From NCBI GenBank assembly GCA_900553125.1, contig USCB01000027.1:1-18491 (forward strand): DNA of 18,491 nt, written 5' to 3'. The notes under the pieces are model-generated. The model searched no databases. It saw nothing but the letters and a program-made list of their open reading frames with translations, and was not told the DNA's origin. Positions 1 through 6,081 of this stretch are shown here, piece by piece (the first letter of the stretch is position 1; each line of letters opens with the position of its first letter). The stretch comes from an uncultured Clostridium sp. (GTDB lineage Bacteria > Bacillota > Clostridia > TANB77 > CAG-508). The position numbers were made by a program, and so were the translations under genes.

Positions 1-54
1 TTGAGTGGTGGTGTGAGAGGGGAAAAACACACTAAGTGTTATCCTCTACTCGAT
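1..54 (+). mobile_element. 3' end of a group II intron (end of domain V plus domain VI), truncated by the window edge
   Basis: The segment GGTGGTGTGAGAGG (7-20) followed by a hairpin and CCTCTACTCGAT (43-54) is the typical 3' end of a bacterial group II intron. AGAGG (16-20) pairs with CCTCT (43-47). A48 is left unpaired and G15 pairs with C49. An inner stem pairs AACAC (26-30) with GTGTT (36-40). The bulged A48 sits seven bases before the predicted 3' splice site after AT (53-54), which is where the branch-point A lies in this intron class. The rest of the intron, including any reverse transcriptase gene, would lie to the left of the window. The call rests on recognised sequence and fold, not on a covariance search. 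Confidence 0.7.
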
Positions 55-56
55 TG

Positions 57-105
57 AGTTAACGACCAATTTTGAGTATACATACATTAAAATTGGTCGT
101 TAACT
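57..105. repeat. 17-bp perfect inverted repeat directly after the intron end
   Basis: The arms at 57-73 and 89-105 are perfectly complementary over 17 bp and are separated by a 15-nt spacer. The arm reads AGTTAACGACCAATTTT. It starts three bases after the predicted intron 3' splice site and ends 18 bases before the -35 box of the next promoter. No T-tract follows either arm, and the AT-rich part faces the loop, so it does not look like an ordinary terminator. It could be an operator, the target site of the intron or a small mobile element, or an mRNA end structure of the upstream gene. Confidence 0.75.
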
Positions 106-123
106 TGCATTTATCAAAATAAC

Positions 124-152
124 TTGTAATTTACAAAATAATTTGTTAAAAT
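124..152 (+). promoter_or_regulatory. sigma-A-type promoter of the DUF3990/DUF3791 module
   Basis: TTGTAA (124-129) and TAAAAT (147-152) are separated by exactly 17 bp. Transcription would start near 159, about 20 bases before the ATG. The module therefore does not depend on read-through from the left. Confidence 0.6.
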
Positions 153-178
153 ATATTTACAAGAAAGAGAGGAAAAAG

Positions 179-658
179 ATGTCAAAACAAATAATATATC
201 ACGGAAGTTACTGTGAAGTAAAAGAACCAAGAATAATAAAAGGAAAATTTAATAAAGATTTTGGAACAGGATTCTATTGCACAATACTAGAAAACCAAGC
301 AAAAAAATGGGCGCAAAAATATGATACATCATTCTTAAATAAATATGAATATGATGAAAATCCTAACTTAAATATTAAAGAATTCACCTTGATGACCGAA
401 GAATGGCTAGATTTTATAATAGATTGCCGAAATGGAAAAAAGCATAATTATGATATTGTAATAGGAGCGATGGCAGATGACAAAATATACAACTATATAT
501 CAGCTTTAATGTCACGTGAAATAACAAGAGAAGCATTTTGGGAACTTGCCAAATTTAATCATCCAACACATCAAATAGTATTCTGTACAGAAGAAGCACT
601 AAGGTGTATTAAGTTTATAGGGGCGGAGGAAATTGAAAATGGAACCACAAAAAAATAA
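179..658 (+). CDS. DUF3990 family ADP-ribosyltransferase-like protein, possible toxin
   Basis: This 159-residue protein resembles the DUF3990 family, which is grouped with the ADP-ribosyltransferase fold. Visible family features are the N-terminal YHGS (residues 7-10, with the likely NAD-contacting His8), DFGTGFYCT (27-35), a central VIGAMADDKIY (94-104) and a C-terminal HQIVFCTEEAL (131-141) holding the candidate catalytic Gln/Glu. The ATG at 179 is preferred over an upstream in-frame TTG at 143 because GAGAGG (167-172) lies six bases before it and the TTG overlaps the promoter. The last 20 bases overlap the next gene, suggesting translational coupling. Members of this family often sit beside DUF3791 proteins. 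A toxin role is inferred from fold and pairing and is not shown by the sequence. Confidence 0.75.
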   Translation: MSKQIIYHGSYCEVKEPRIIKGKFNKDFGTGFYCTILENQAKKWAQKYDTSFLNKYEYDENPNLNIKEFTLMTEEWLDFIIDCRNGKKHNYDIVIGAMADDKIYNYISALMSREITREAFWELAKFNHPTHQIVFCTEEALRCIKFIGAEEIENGTTKK

Positions 659-1082
659 TGATTTATTTTTTGTATGTAGTTTAATTGAATATATTGCAAG
701 AAAAACAAAGAACACTAAAAAATATGTAGTAGAAAAATTAGGAAAAGAAACTATAAACAAAATTTATAATTTAGCTGAAGTATATCATTCAGAAAATATA
801 GAAGAAATAGCAGAAGAATTTATAGAGAAAGCTGAAATAAAAAATGGAAACTATGATGTAATGTTGAACTGTGAATATAGAATCCCATCATTTTGGGAAA
901 TTGGAAGAGTTTATCAAAGATTGATAGTGAAAGTAGCTCAAAGTGAGGAAAGGTATATAGATACATTGATAGAGGTTTTAGAATCTTGGATAATTGAAAA
1001 AATAGATAACTATAATAGTAGTATGTATTATGAAAGTCCAGAATATATGTATGCGTGTTATGAAGAGGGGAAAGTTTTATAA
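639..1082 (+). CDS. DUF3791-like partner protein, possible antitoxin
   Basis: This protein has 147 residues. The N-terminal half (about residues 5-68) has the pattern of short DUF3791 proteins: a hydrophobic start LFFVCSLIEYIA, then helical segments rich in Lys and Glu. The second half carries IPSFWEIGRVYQRLI, a phrase I associate with small proteins found beside DUF3990 genes, so the gene may join two small domains. The start is the ATG at 639, nine bases after GGAGG (625-629). An in-frame TTG at 633 is only three bases from that site and is less likely. The gene overlaps its upstream neighbour by 20 bases and ends five bases before the adk promoter. By position and size it is the likely neutralising partner of the DUF3990 protein; this is inference. 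Confidence 0.65.
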   Translation: MEPQKNNDLFFVCSLIEYIARKTKNTKKYVVEKLGKETINKIYNLAEVYHSENIEEIAEEFIEKAEIKNGNYDVMLNCEYRIPSFWEIGRVYQRLIVKVAQSEERYIDTLIEVLESWIIEKIDNYNSSMYYESPEYMYACYEEGKVL

Positions 1083-1086
1083 ACAG

Positions 1087-1115
1087 TTGACTTTTAGCCC
1101 CAAAAGAGATAAAAT
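1087..1115 (+). promoter_or_regulatory. promoter for adk-map
   Basis: TTGACT (1087-1092) and TAAAAT (1110-1115) are spaced by 17 bp. The -35 box begins five bases after the stop codon of the DUF3791-like gene. This gives the essential adk-map genes a transcript that does not depend on the accessory module upstream. Confidence 0.75.
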
Positions 1116-1154
1116 ACCAATGTCAAAAAAATAAACGAAAAGGAGACAAAAAAT

Positions 1155-1814
1155 ATGAATATTATAATGATGGGAGCCCAAGGAACAGGAAAAGGAACTG
1201 TGGCAGGATTAATAAAAGACGAGTTAAATATACCACACATATCAACGGGTGAAATCTTCAGAAAAAATATAAAAGAAGGAACAGAACTTGGAAAAATAGC
1301 AACAAAATATGCAGACGAAGGAAAACTAGTTCCAGATGAAGTAACAAATGAAATGGTAAAAAATAGACTAAATGAACCAGATTGTGAAAACGGATTCATC
1401 CTAGATGGATATCCAAGAAACCTAGCACAAGCAGAAGAACTAGACAAAATTTTATCAGAAAAAAATACTAAAGTAGATTTAGTAGTAAACCTAACAACAC
1501 CAACAGAGGAAATAATAGAAAGAGTATTAGCTAGAAGAGAATGCCCAAAATGTAAAAGAGTATATAACATGGTATTAAATAAACCAAAAGAAGGAGAATT
1601 ATGTGATGATTGTAAAGTACCATTAACAAAAAGAGTTGATGACACAAGAGAAAAATTACAATTAAGACTAGACACATTCTTCACACAAACCAAACCAGTT
1701 ATAGACTTCTACGCTGAAAAAGGAATAGTAAGAAACGAAGAAGTAAGTGTAGCAATAAACAGATTAGGTGTAGACGCTGCAAAAGATATTGTAAACTATA
1801 TAAAAAATAAATAA
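1155..1814 (+). CDS. adk: adenylate kinase with zinc-binding LID
   Basis: Adenylate kinase converts ATP and AMP to two ADP in the cytosol. At 219 residues it is close to the usual long form. The order of motifs is complete: a P-loop at 7-15, STGEIF for AMP binding (30-35), DGYPR (84-88), a LID with four cysteines (C130, C133, C150, C153) typical of the zinc form in Gram-positive bacteria, and DDTREKLQLRL followed by VIDFYAEKG near the C-terminus. The P-loop reads GAQGTGKGTV, where most family members have Pro in place of Gln9. Start ATG with AAGGAG just upstream. map follows after 22 bases. secY would be the usual upstream neighbour, but here an accessory module precedes the gene. Confidence 0.96.
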   Translation: MNIIMMGAQGTGKGTVAGLIKDELNIPHISTGEIFRKNIKEGTELGKIATKYADEGKLVPDEVTNEMVKNRLNEPDCENGFILDGYPRNLAQAEELDKILSEKNTKVDLVVNLTTPTEEIIERVLARRECPKCKRVYNMVLNKPKEGELCDDCKVPLTKRVDDTREKLQLRLDTFFTQTKPVIDFYAEKGIVRNEEVSVAINRLGVDAAKDIVNYIKNK

Positions 1815-1836
1815 GAATTAGAAAGAAGGCTAAAAA

Positions 1837-2607
1837 ATGGTTACAATAAAATCCAAAAAAGAAATTGAATTAATGAAAGATGTATGTAAAATAGTTGCAG
1901 AATTTTATGAACAGCTAGAAAAAAAGGTAAGACCTGGAGTTTCAACTTATGAGCTTGACCAAGAAGCCGAAAAAATAATGAGAAGTTTAGGAGCGATACC
2001 TGCTCAAATTGGATATGACCCAGGAATAAGAGGAGTACCAAAATTTCCAGCATCAACTTGTATTTCTGTAAATGATGAAGTAATACATGGAATACCTCAT
2101 AAAAATCATATAATAAAAGATGGAGATATAGTAAGTGTAGATACAGTAGCTCTAAAAAATGGATTTCACGGAGATGCTGCACGTACATTTATGGTAGGAA
2201 ATGTATCAAAAGAAGCCAAAAGATTAGTAGAAGTTACAAAACAAGCATTTTTCGAAGGATTAAAATTTGCAAAACCTGGGTTTAGAATTGGAGATATTTC
2301 ACATGCAGTTGGAGAATATGTAAAATCACAAGGATTTTCAGTTTTAAAAGAATTTCAGGGACATGGAATAGGAAGAGAAATGCATGAAGATCCTGGAATA
2401 CCAAATTATGGAAAAGCAGGAAAAGGAATAAGAATAGAACCAGGTATGACTTTATGTATAGAACCTATGGTAATTCAAGGAAAACCAGACATCTGGGAAC
2501 TAGATGATGGATGGACAATTGTAACAGATGATGGAAGTTTGGCAGCACACTATGAAAATACAATTTTAATTACAGAAAATGAGCCAAAAATATTGACAAT
2601 AAAATAA
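1837..2607 (+). CDS. map: methionine aminopeptidase, type I
   Basis: This enzyme removes the initiator methionine from new proteins in the cytosol. The protein has 256 residues with no long N-terminal extension, as in type Ia enzymes. All expected metal ligands are present: D102, D113 (11 residues apart, as in E. coli), H175 in GHGIGR, E208 in IEPMV and E239 in YENTIL. H84 in HGIP matches the conserved substrate-side histidine. AAGAAGG precedes the ATG. The gene follows adk with a 22-base gap and is probably co-transcribed with it. Its last codons contain the -35 box of a consensus promoter for the following infA transcript. Confidence 0.96.
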   Translation: MVTIKSKKEIELMKDVCKIVAEFYEQLEKKVRPGVSTYELDQEAEKIMRSLGAIPAQIGYDPGIRGVPKFPASTCISVNDEVIHGIPHKNHIIKDGDIVSVDTVALKNGFHGDAARTFMVGNVSKEAKRLVEVTKQAFFEGLKFAKPGFRIGDISHAVGEYVKSQGFSVLKEFQGHGIGREMHEDPGIPNYGKAGKGIRIEPGMTLCIEPMVIQGKPDIWELDDGWTIVTDDGSLAAHYENTILITENEPKILTIK

Positions 2608-2621
2608 AAATGGGGTATAAT
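2593..2621 (+). promoter_or_regulatory. perfect consensus sigma-A promoter for infA onward
   Basis: TTGACA (2593-2598) and TATAAT (2616-2621) match both consensus hexamers fully with a 17-bp spacer. The -35 box lies inside the last codons of map and the -10 box lies after its stop. Transcription would begin near 2628, leaving a leader of about 120 nt before infA. Confidence 0.85.
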
Positions 2622-2748
2622 GGTAAAGCTATTGTGGATAATAGGGGAAATATGTAATGATATCAAAGTTACATAAAAGCTTCAAATTACAAAAGCTTTA
2701 CCTTAATTTATTTTCATAGAAAAAATAGCTCTTTAAGGAGGCGAGAAT
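2622..2748 (+). promoter_or_regulatory. infA leader with weak hairpin and partial Shine-Dalgarno masking
   Basis: The leader holds a 7-bp hairpin, AAAGCTT (2676-2682) with AAGCTTT (2693-2699). CCTTAA (2701-2706) is complementary to TTAAGG (2733-2738), which covers the start of the infA Shine-Dalgarno. The pairing is short and may be chance in AT-rich DNA. No known riboswitch was recognised. Confidence 0.35.
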
Positions 2749-2967
2749 TTGGCTAAAGAAGATTTAATAGAATTAGAAGGAAAAGTTGTAGAAACATTAC
2801 CTAATACAACATTTAAAGTAGAATTAGAAAATGGACATCAAATATTAGCAACTATTTCTGGAAAACTAAGAATGAATTACATAAAAATTTTAACAGGTGA
2901 TAAAGTAAAAGTACAAATGTCACCGTATGACTTAAATCGTGGCAGAATTACTTGGAGAGCTAAATAA
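2749..2967 (+). CDS. infA: translation initiation factor IF-1
   Basis: IF-1 binds the A site of the 30S subunit during initiation. The 72-residue length is exactly typical, and the whole protein is one S1-like OB fold, with LEGKVVETLPNTTFKVELENG and a C-terminal RGRITWRAK. The start codon is TTG, set by AAGGAGG (2735-2741) seven bases upstream; no ATG fits. It lies in the usual Gram-positive order map-infA-rpmJ-rpsM and has a dedicated consensus promoter and a leader of about 120 nt. Confidence 0.96.
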   Translation: MAKEDLIELEGKVVETLPNTTFKVELENGHQILATISGKLRMNYIKILTGDKVKVQMSPYDLNRGRITWRAK

Positions 2968-2995
2968 CAATCAAATATAGAAAGGAATGAGTGAA

Positions 2996-3109
2996 ATGAA
3001 AGTAAGACCATCAGTAAAAAAAATATGCGACAAATGTAAGGTAATCAAAAGAAAAGGTGTAATAAGAGTAATTTGCGAAAACCCTAAACACAAACAAAGA
3101 CAAGGGTAA
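2996..3109 (+). CDS. rpmJ: 50S ribosomal protein L36 (bL36)
   Basis: This is a short gene of 37 codons. The protein starts MKVRPSVKKICDKC and carries the zinc set C11, C14, C27 and H32 that marks the C+ form of L36. AAAGGA lies about nine bases before the ATG. L36 binds 23S rRNA in the large subunit. The gap to infA is 28 bases. The gap to rpsM is 276 bases, far longer than the other gaps in this cluster, and it holds a structured leader. Confidence 0.96.
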   Translation: MKVRPSVKKICDKCKVIKRKGVIRVICENPKHKQRQG

Positions 3110-3385
3110 TTAAAACAAATACATAAAAACAAAAAGGCAGATGTGTATGCAAAATTAGCATATACAGTATTTTATTTTAATAGTTTATAACACAAAATAG
3201 GTAGCGGCTGAAAATTATCTATTTGTGTATATATATATTTACCAAAAAACTTAAAGATTTAATAAAATAAAAACAATCCGATTTATTTTATTAAATGCAT
3301 TTCACCTTTAAGCAGACGGGTAAAAGCTTATGAAAAATCAAAAAATAAAACATAACTACAAAAAATTTGGAGGTGTAATTAAAAC
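3110..3385 (+). promoter_or_regulatory. structured leader of rpsM with a possible anti-Shine-Dalgarno switch
   Basis: This gene-free stretch holds several hairpins in order. The first is an 8-bp stem (3143-3150 with 3158-3165). The second pairs 3190-3200 with 3219-3228, has one bulged A and an 18-nt loop. The third is a perfect 15-bp AT-only stem (3257-3271 with 3282-3296). Then CACCTTTAAG (3303-3312) can pair over ten positions, with three G-U pairs, to TTTGGAGGTG (3366-3375), which contains the rpsM Shine-Dalgarno. This fits translational control of the alpha operon by a ribosomal protein such as S4, but it does not match the enterobacterial alpha-operon pseudoknot that I know. No clear promoter was found inside. 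The regulator is unknown. Confidence 0.55.
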
Positions 3386-3754
3386 ATGGCTCGTATATCA
3401 GGAGTAGATTTACCTAAAGAAAAAAGGGTAGAAATAGGACTAACATACATATATGGTATAGGTTTAACAAGTTCTCAAAAAATATTAGCAAAAACTGGAA
3501 TAAACCCAGACATCAGAGTTAAAGATTTAACAGATGATCAAGTTAATTTAATAAGAAAAGAAATCGACGAAAGCTACAAAGTTGAAGGAGATTTAAGAAG
3601 AGAAATAGCATTAAACATCAAAAGATTAACAGAAATCGGATGCTATAGAGGATTAAGACATAGAAGAGGACTACCTGTAAGAGGACAAAGAACAAAAACT
3701 AATGCTCGTACAAGAAAAGGTCCAAGAAAAGTTGTAAGTAAAAGCAAAAAATAA
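3386..3754 (+). CDS. rpsM: 30S ribosomal protein S13 (uS13)
   Basis: S13 sits at the head of the small subunit and contacts the P-site tRNA and the intersubunit bridge. The 122-residue length is typical. The protein starts MARISGVDLP, has the helix-hairpin-helix-like YIYGIGLTSSQKIL, and ends in the basic tail RGQRTKTNARTRKG followed by more lysines. GGAGGTG (3369-3375) lies ten bases before the ATG and may be masked by an upstream sequence in the leader. It is the first gene of the rpsM-rpsK-rpsD-rpoA-rplQ group. Confidence 0.97.
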   Translation: MARISGVDLPKEKRVEIGLTYIYGIGLTSSQKILAKTGINPDIRVKDLTDDQVNLIRKEIDESYKVEGDLRREIALNIKRLTEIGCYRGLRHRRGLPVRGQRTKTNARTRKGPRKVVSKSKK

Positions 3755-3861
3755 TAAATAAAGCGATAAAATAAGGAAAAACTTTAAATGAAAATTCGTA
3801 ATAAAAACGAGAAAAATTAAAGAAAATCCTATTACCAAAAAAGAGGAGGTAAGTTAAGACA

Positions 3862-4257
3862 ATGGCTAAAAACGTAACAAGAAAAACAGTTACAAAAAGA
3901 AATAGAAAAAACATTGAAAGAGGAGCAGCACACATTCATTCAAGCTTTAACAATACAATAGTATCTGTTACAGACGTTGCAGGAAATGTTATAGCATGGG
4001 GAAGCGCTGGAGGACTTGGATTTAAAGGTTCTAGAAAAAGCACACCATTTGCAGCAGGAGAAGTTGCAGAAACAGCTGCTAAAAAAGCAATGGAACATGG
4101 TTTAAAAACTGTTGAAGTATTTGTTAAAGGTCCTGGTTCAGGAAGAGAAGCTGCAATAAGAGCACTTCAAACAGCAGGATTAGAAATAAGTTCAATAAAA
4201 GACGTAACACCAATACCACACAATGGTTGCAGACCACCAAAAAGACGTAGAGTTTAA
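3862..4257 (+). CDS. rpsK: 30S ribosomal protein S11 (uS11)
   Basis: S11 lies in the platform of the small subunit next to the E site. Its 131 residues match the family. Diagnostic stretches are AHIHSSFNNTIVSVTD, AGGLGFKGSRKSTPFAA, VKGPGSGREAAIRAL and the conserved C-terminal IPHNGCRPPKRRRV. GAGGAGGT precedes the ATG. The upstream gap of 107 bases contains a small hairpin (TTACC 3832-3836 with GGTAA 3848-3852) that touches the Shine-Dalgarno; it is weak. A microprotein gene, not rpsD, follows 16 bases after the stop. Confidence 0.97.
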   Translation: MAKNVTRKTVTKRNRKNIERGAAHIHSSFNNTIVSVTDVAGNVIAWGSAGGLGFKGSRKSTPFAAGEVAETAAKKAMEHGLKTVEVFVKGPGSGREAAIRALQTAGLEISSIKDVTPIPHNGCRPPKRRRV

Positions 4258-4273
4258 TAAAGGAAATGATATT

Positions 4274-4396
4274 ATGGAAAATAATGAAGTAAAAGCAAAT
4301 AAAACATTATCAATATTGATGATAGCTTTTAAAGTAATAGTAGCATTAGTGCTAATAGTAAGTGTTGCATCAATAGTTGTTAAATTTGTTAAATAA
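4274..4396 (+). CDS. 40-residue single-pass membrane microprotein between rpsK and rpsD
   Basis: This ORF starts ATG GAA AAT AAT and ends TAA at 4394-4396. AAAGGA (4259-4264) lies nine bases upstream. The protein begins with a polar MENNEVKANK, then has one hydrophobic helix from about residue 11 to 36 (core FKVIVALVLIVSVASIVV, broken only by Lys20), and ends KFVK. It fills the whole rpsK-rpsD gap, leaving 16 bases before and 32 after, in the same direction as its neighbours. It must be co-transcribed with core ribosomal genes. I do not recognise a family. The good Shine-Dalgarno, helix-like composition and fit in the operon support a real gene, but conservation is untested. Confidence 0.7.
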   Translation: MENNEVKANKTLSILMIAFKVIVALVLIVSVASIVVKFVK

Positions 4397-4428
4397 CAAT
4401 TAAAAAATATAAAGAGGTGAAATTAGAA

Positions 4429-5055
4429 ATGTCAAGATATAAAGACGCTCAATGTCGTGTTTGCCGTAGAGAAGGATGCAAATTATTCTTAAAAGGTGAA
4501 AGATGTTATTCAGATAAATGTAGTATATCAAGAAGAAACTATGCACCTGGAGATCACGGTCAAAAGAATACAAAGCTTTCTGAATACGGAACACAATTAA
4601 GAGAAAAACAAAAAACAAGATCATATTATGGAGTTGGAGAAAAGCAATTTAGAAAATACTTTGCTATGGCTTCAAACAAAAAAGGTATAACAGGTGAAAA
4701 CCTATTACAAATATTAGAAAGTAGATTAGACAATGTAGTTTACAGATTAGGATATGGAGTATCAAGAGCAGAAGCTAGACAAATGGTAAACCATGGACAA
4801 TTTGAAGTAAACGGAAAGAAAGTAAACATTCCATCATACTTAGTAAAAGCTGGAGATGTAATAACAGTTAGAGAAATTAAAAAAGATAACAGCACAATAA
4901 AAGCAAATGCTGAAGCAAACTCAGTAAGACCAGTTCCAGCATGGCTAGAAAAAGATAATGAAAAATTAAGTGGAAAGGTTATCAGATTAGCTGCTAGAGA
5001 AGATATAGATATTCCAATAGAAGAGCATTTAATAGTAGAGCTATACTCTAAATAA
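4429..5055 (+). CDS. rpsD: 30S ribosomal protein S4 (uS4), zinc-binding form
   Basis: S4 starts assembly of the small subunit by binding 16S rRNA and often represses its own operon. The protein has 208 residues. C9, C12, C26 and C31 match the zinc site of the C+ type, as in Thermus. The S4 RNA-binding domain lies around residues 95-160 (SRLDNVVYRLGYGVSRAEAR). The C-terminus reads DIPIEEHLIVELYSK. The ATG at 4429 is preferred over an in-frame GTG at 4417, since the GTG is itself part of the Shine-Dalgarno AGAGGTG. Because S4 is encoded here, it is the first candidate for a regulator of the rpsM leader. Confidence 0.97.
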   Translation: MSRYKDAQCRVCRREGCKLFLKGERCYSDKCSISRRNYAPGDHGQKNTKLSEYGTQLREKQKTRSYYGVGEKQFRKYFAMASNKKGITGENLLQILESRLDNVVYRLGYGVSRAEARQMVNHGQFEVNGKKVNIPSYLVKAGDVITVREIKKDNSTIKANAEANSVRPVPAWLEKDNEKLSGKVIRLAAREDIDIPIEEHLIVELYSK

Positions 5056-5070
5056 TTAGGAGGTTAAATA

Positions 5071-6018
5071 ATGATAGAATTCGAAAGGCCAAATATTGAA
5101 TGTATAAAAATTGATGATGAAAACAATTATTCAAAATTTGTATGTGAGCCATTAGAAAGAGGATATGGAGTAACAATAGGAAACTCATTAAGACGTATAT
5201 TACTTTCATCACTTCCTGGCTGTGCCATAACAAGTGTGAAAATAAATGGTGTTTTACATGAATTTTCAAGTATTCCAAATGTCGTAGAAGATGTACCAGA
5301 AATTATAGTAAACTTAAAAAACGTAAGACTAAAATTTGCTGAAGAAGAAGAAAAAGTATTGCGTTTAGACTTTAATGGTGAAGGTGAAGTTACAGCTGGA
5401 GATATTCAAACAGATGGAACTGTTGAAATATTAAATCCAGATTTACATATAGCAACAGTAAGTGAAGGTGGACATTTAGTTATGGAATTAACAGCAAACA
5501 GAGGTAGAGGTTATGTTCCATCAGATAAAAATAAAACACCAGACCAAGATATATCAGTACTTCCAATAGATTCTATTTACACTCCAGTAAAGAAAGTAAA
5601 TTATCAAATTGAAAATACTAGAGTTGGACAAATGGTTGATTTAGATAGATTAGTTATCGAAGTTTGGACAGATGGAAGTTTAAAACCTTATGAAGCATTA
5701 AGTTTAGCTGCAAAAATATTAACAGGACACCTAGAATTATTTATAGATTTATCAGAAGCTACTAAGAATACAAAGGTAATGATTGAAAAAGAAGAGAACA
5801 AGAAAGAAAGAATTCTTGAAAAATCAATTGAAGAATTGGAATTATCAGTAAGATCATTCAATTGCCTAAAACGTGCAGGAATTTCAACAGTTGAAGATTT
5901 AGCAAATAAAACTGAATCAGATATGATGAAAGTAAGAAACTTAGGCAAAAAATCTTTAGATGAAGTAGTGGCCAAATTACATGCTCTAGGATTAGATTTC
6001 GCACCAGAAGAGGAATAA
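5071..6018 (+). CDS. rpoA: DNA-directed RNA polymerase subunit alpha
   Basis: The alpha subunit nucleates RNA polymerase assembly and contacts promoter UP elements and activators. The length of 315 residues is normal. The N-terminal domain holds ERGYGVTIGNSLRRILLSSL (about residues 27-46) and the dimer and beta-contact segments up to about 230. A charged linker rich in Glu and Lys follows. The C-terminal helix-hairpin-helix domain spans about 245-315, with LSVRSFNCLKRAGI and MMKVRNLGKKSLDEV. AGGAGG lies eight bases before the ATG. The gene follows rpsD by 15 bases and is in the standard Gram-positive position before rplQ. Confidence 0.98.
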   Translation: MIEFERPNIECIKIDDENNYSKFVCEPLERGYGVTIGNSLRRILLSSLPGCAITSVKINGVLHEFSSIPNVVEDVPEIIVNLKNVRLKFAEEEEKVLRLDFNGEGEVTAGDIQTDGTVEILNPDLHIATVSEGGHLVMELTANRGRGYVPSDKNKTPDQDISVLPIDSIYTPVKKVNYQIENTRVGQMVDLDRLVIEVWTDGSLKPYEALSLAAKILTGHLELFIDLSEATKNTKVMIEKEENKKERILEKSIEELELSVRSFNCLKRAGISTVEDLANKTESDMMKVRNLGKKSLDEVVAKLHALGLDFAPEEE

Positions 6019-6081
6019 GAAAAAATATAAAAAAGAGAATATAGGGTAAAACCCAAAAGTAAGACAAGGAGGTTGAACAAA

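Noticed and set aside
1..57. Open frame from position 1 reading SGGVRGEKHTKCYPLLD to a stop at 55-57
   Set aside because: The same bases form domain VI of a group II intron; such spurious peptides are common at intron ends.
1094..1693. 199-codon minus-strand ORF opposite adk
   Set aside because: It is the antisense of adk, rich in Ser, Phe and Leu, with no ribosome binding site.
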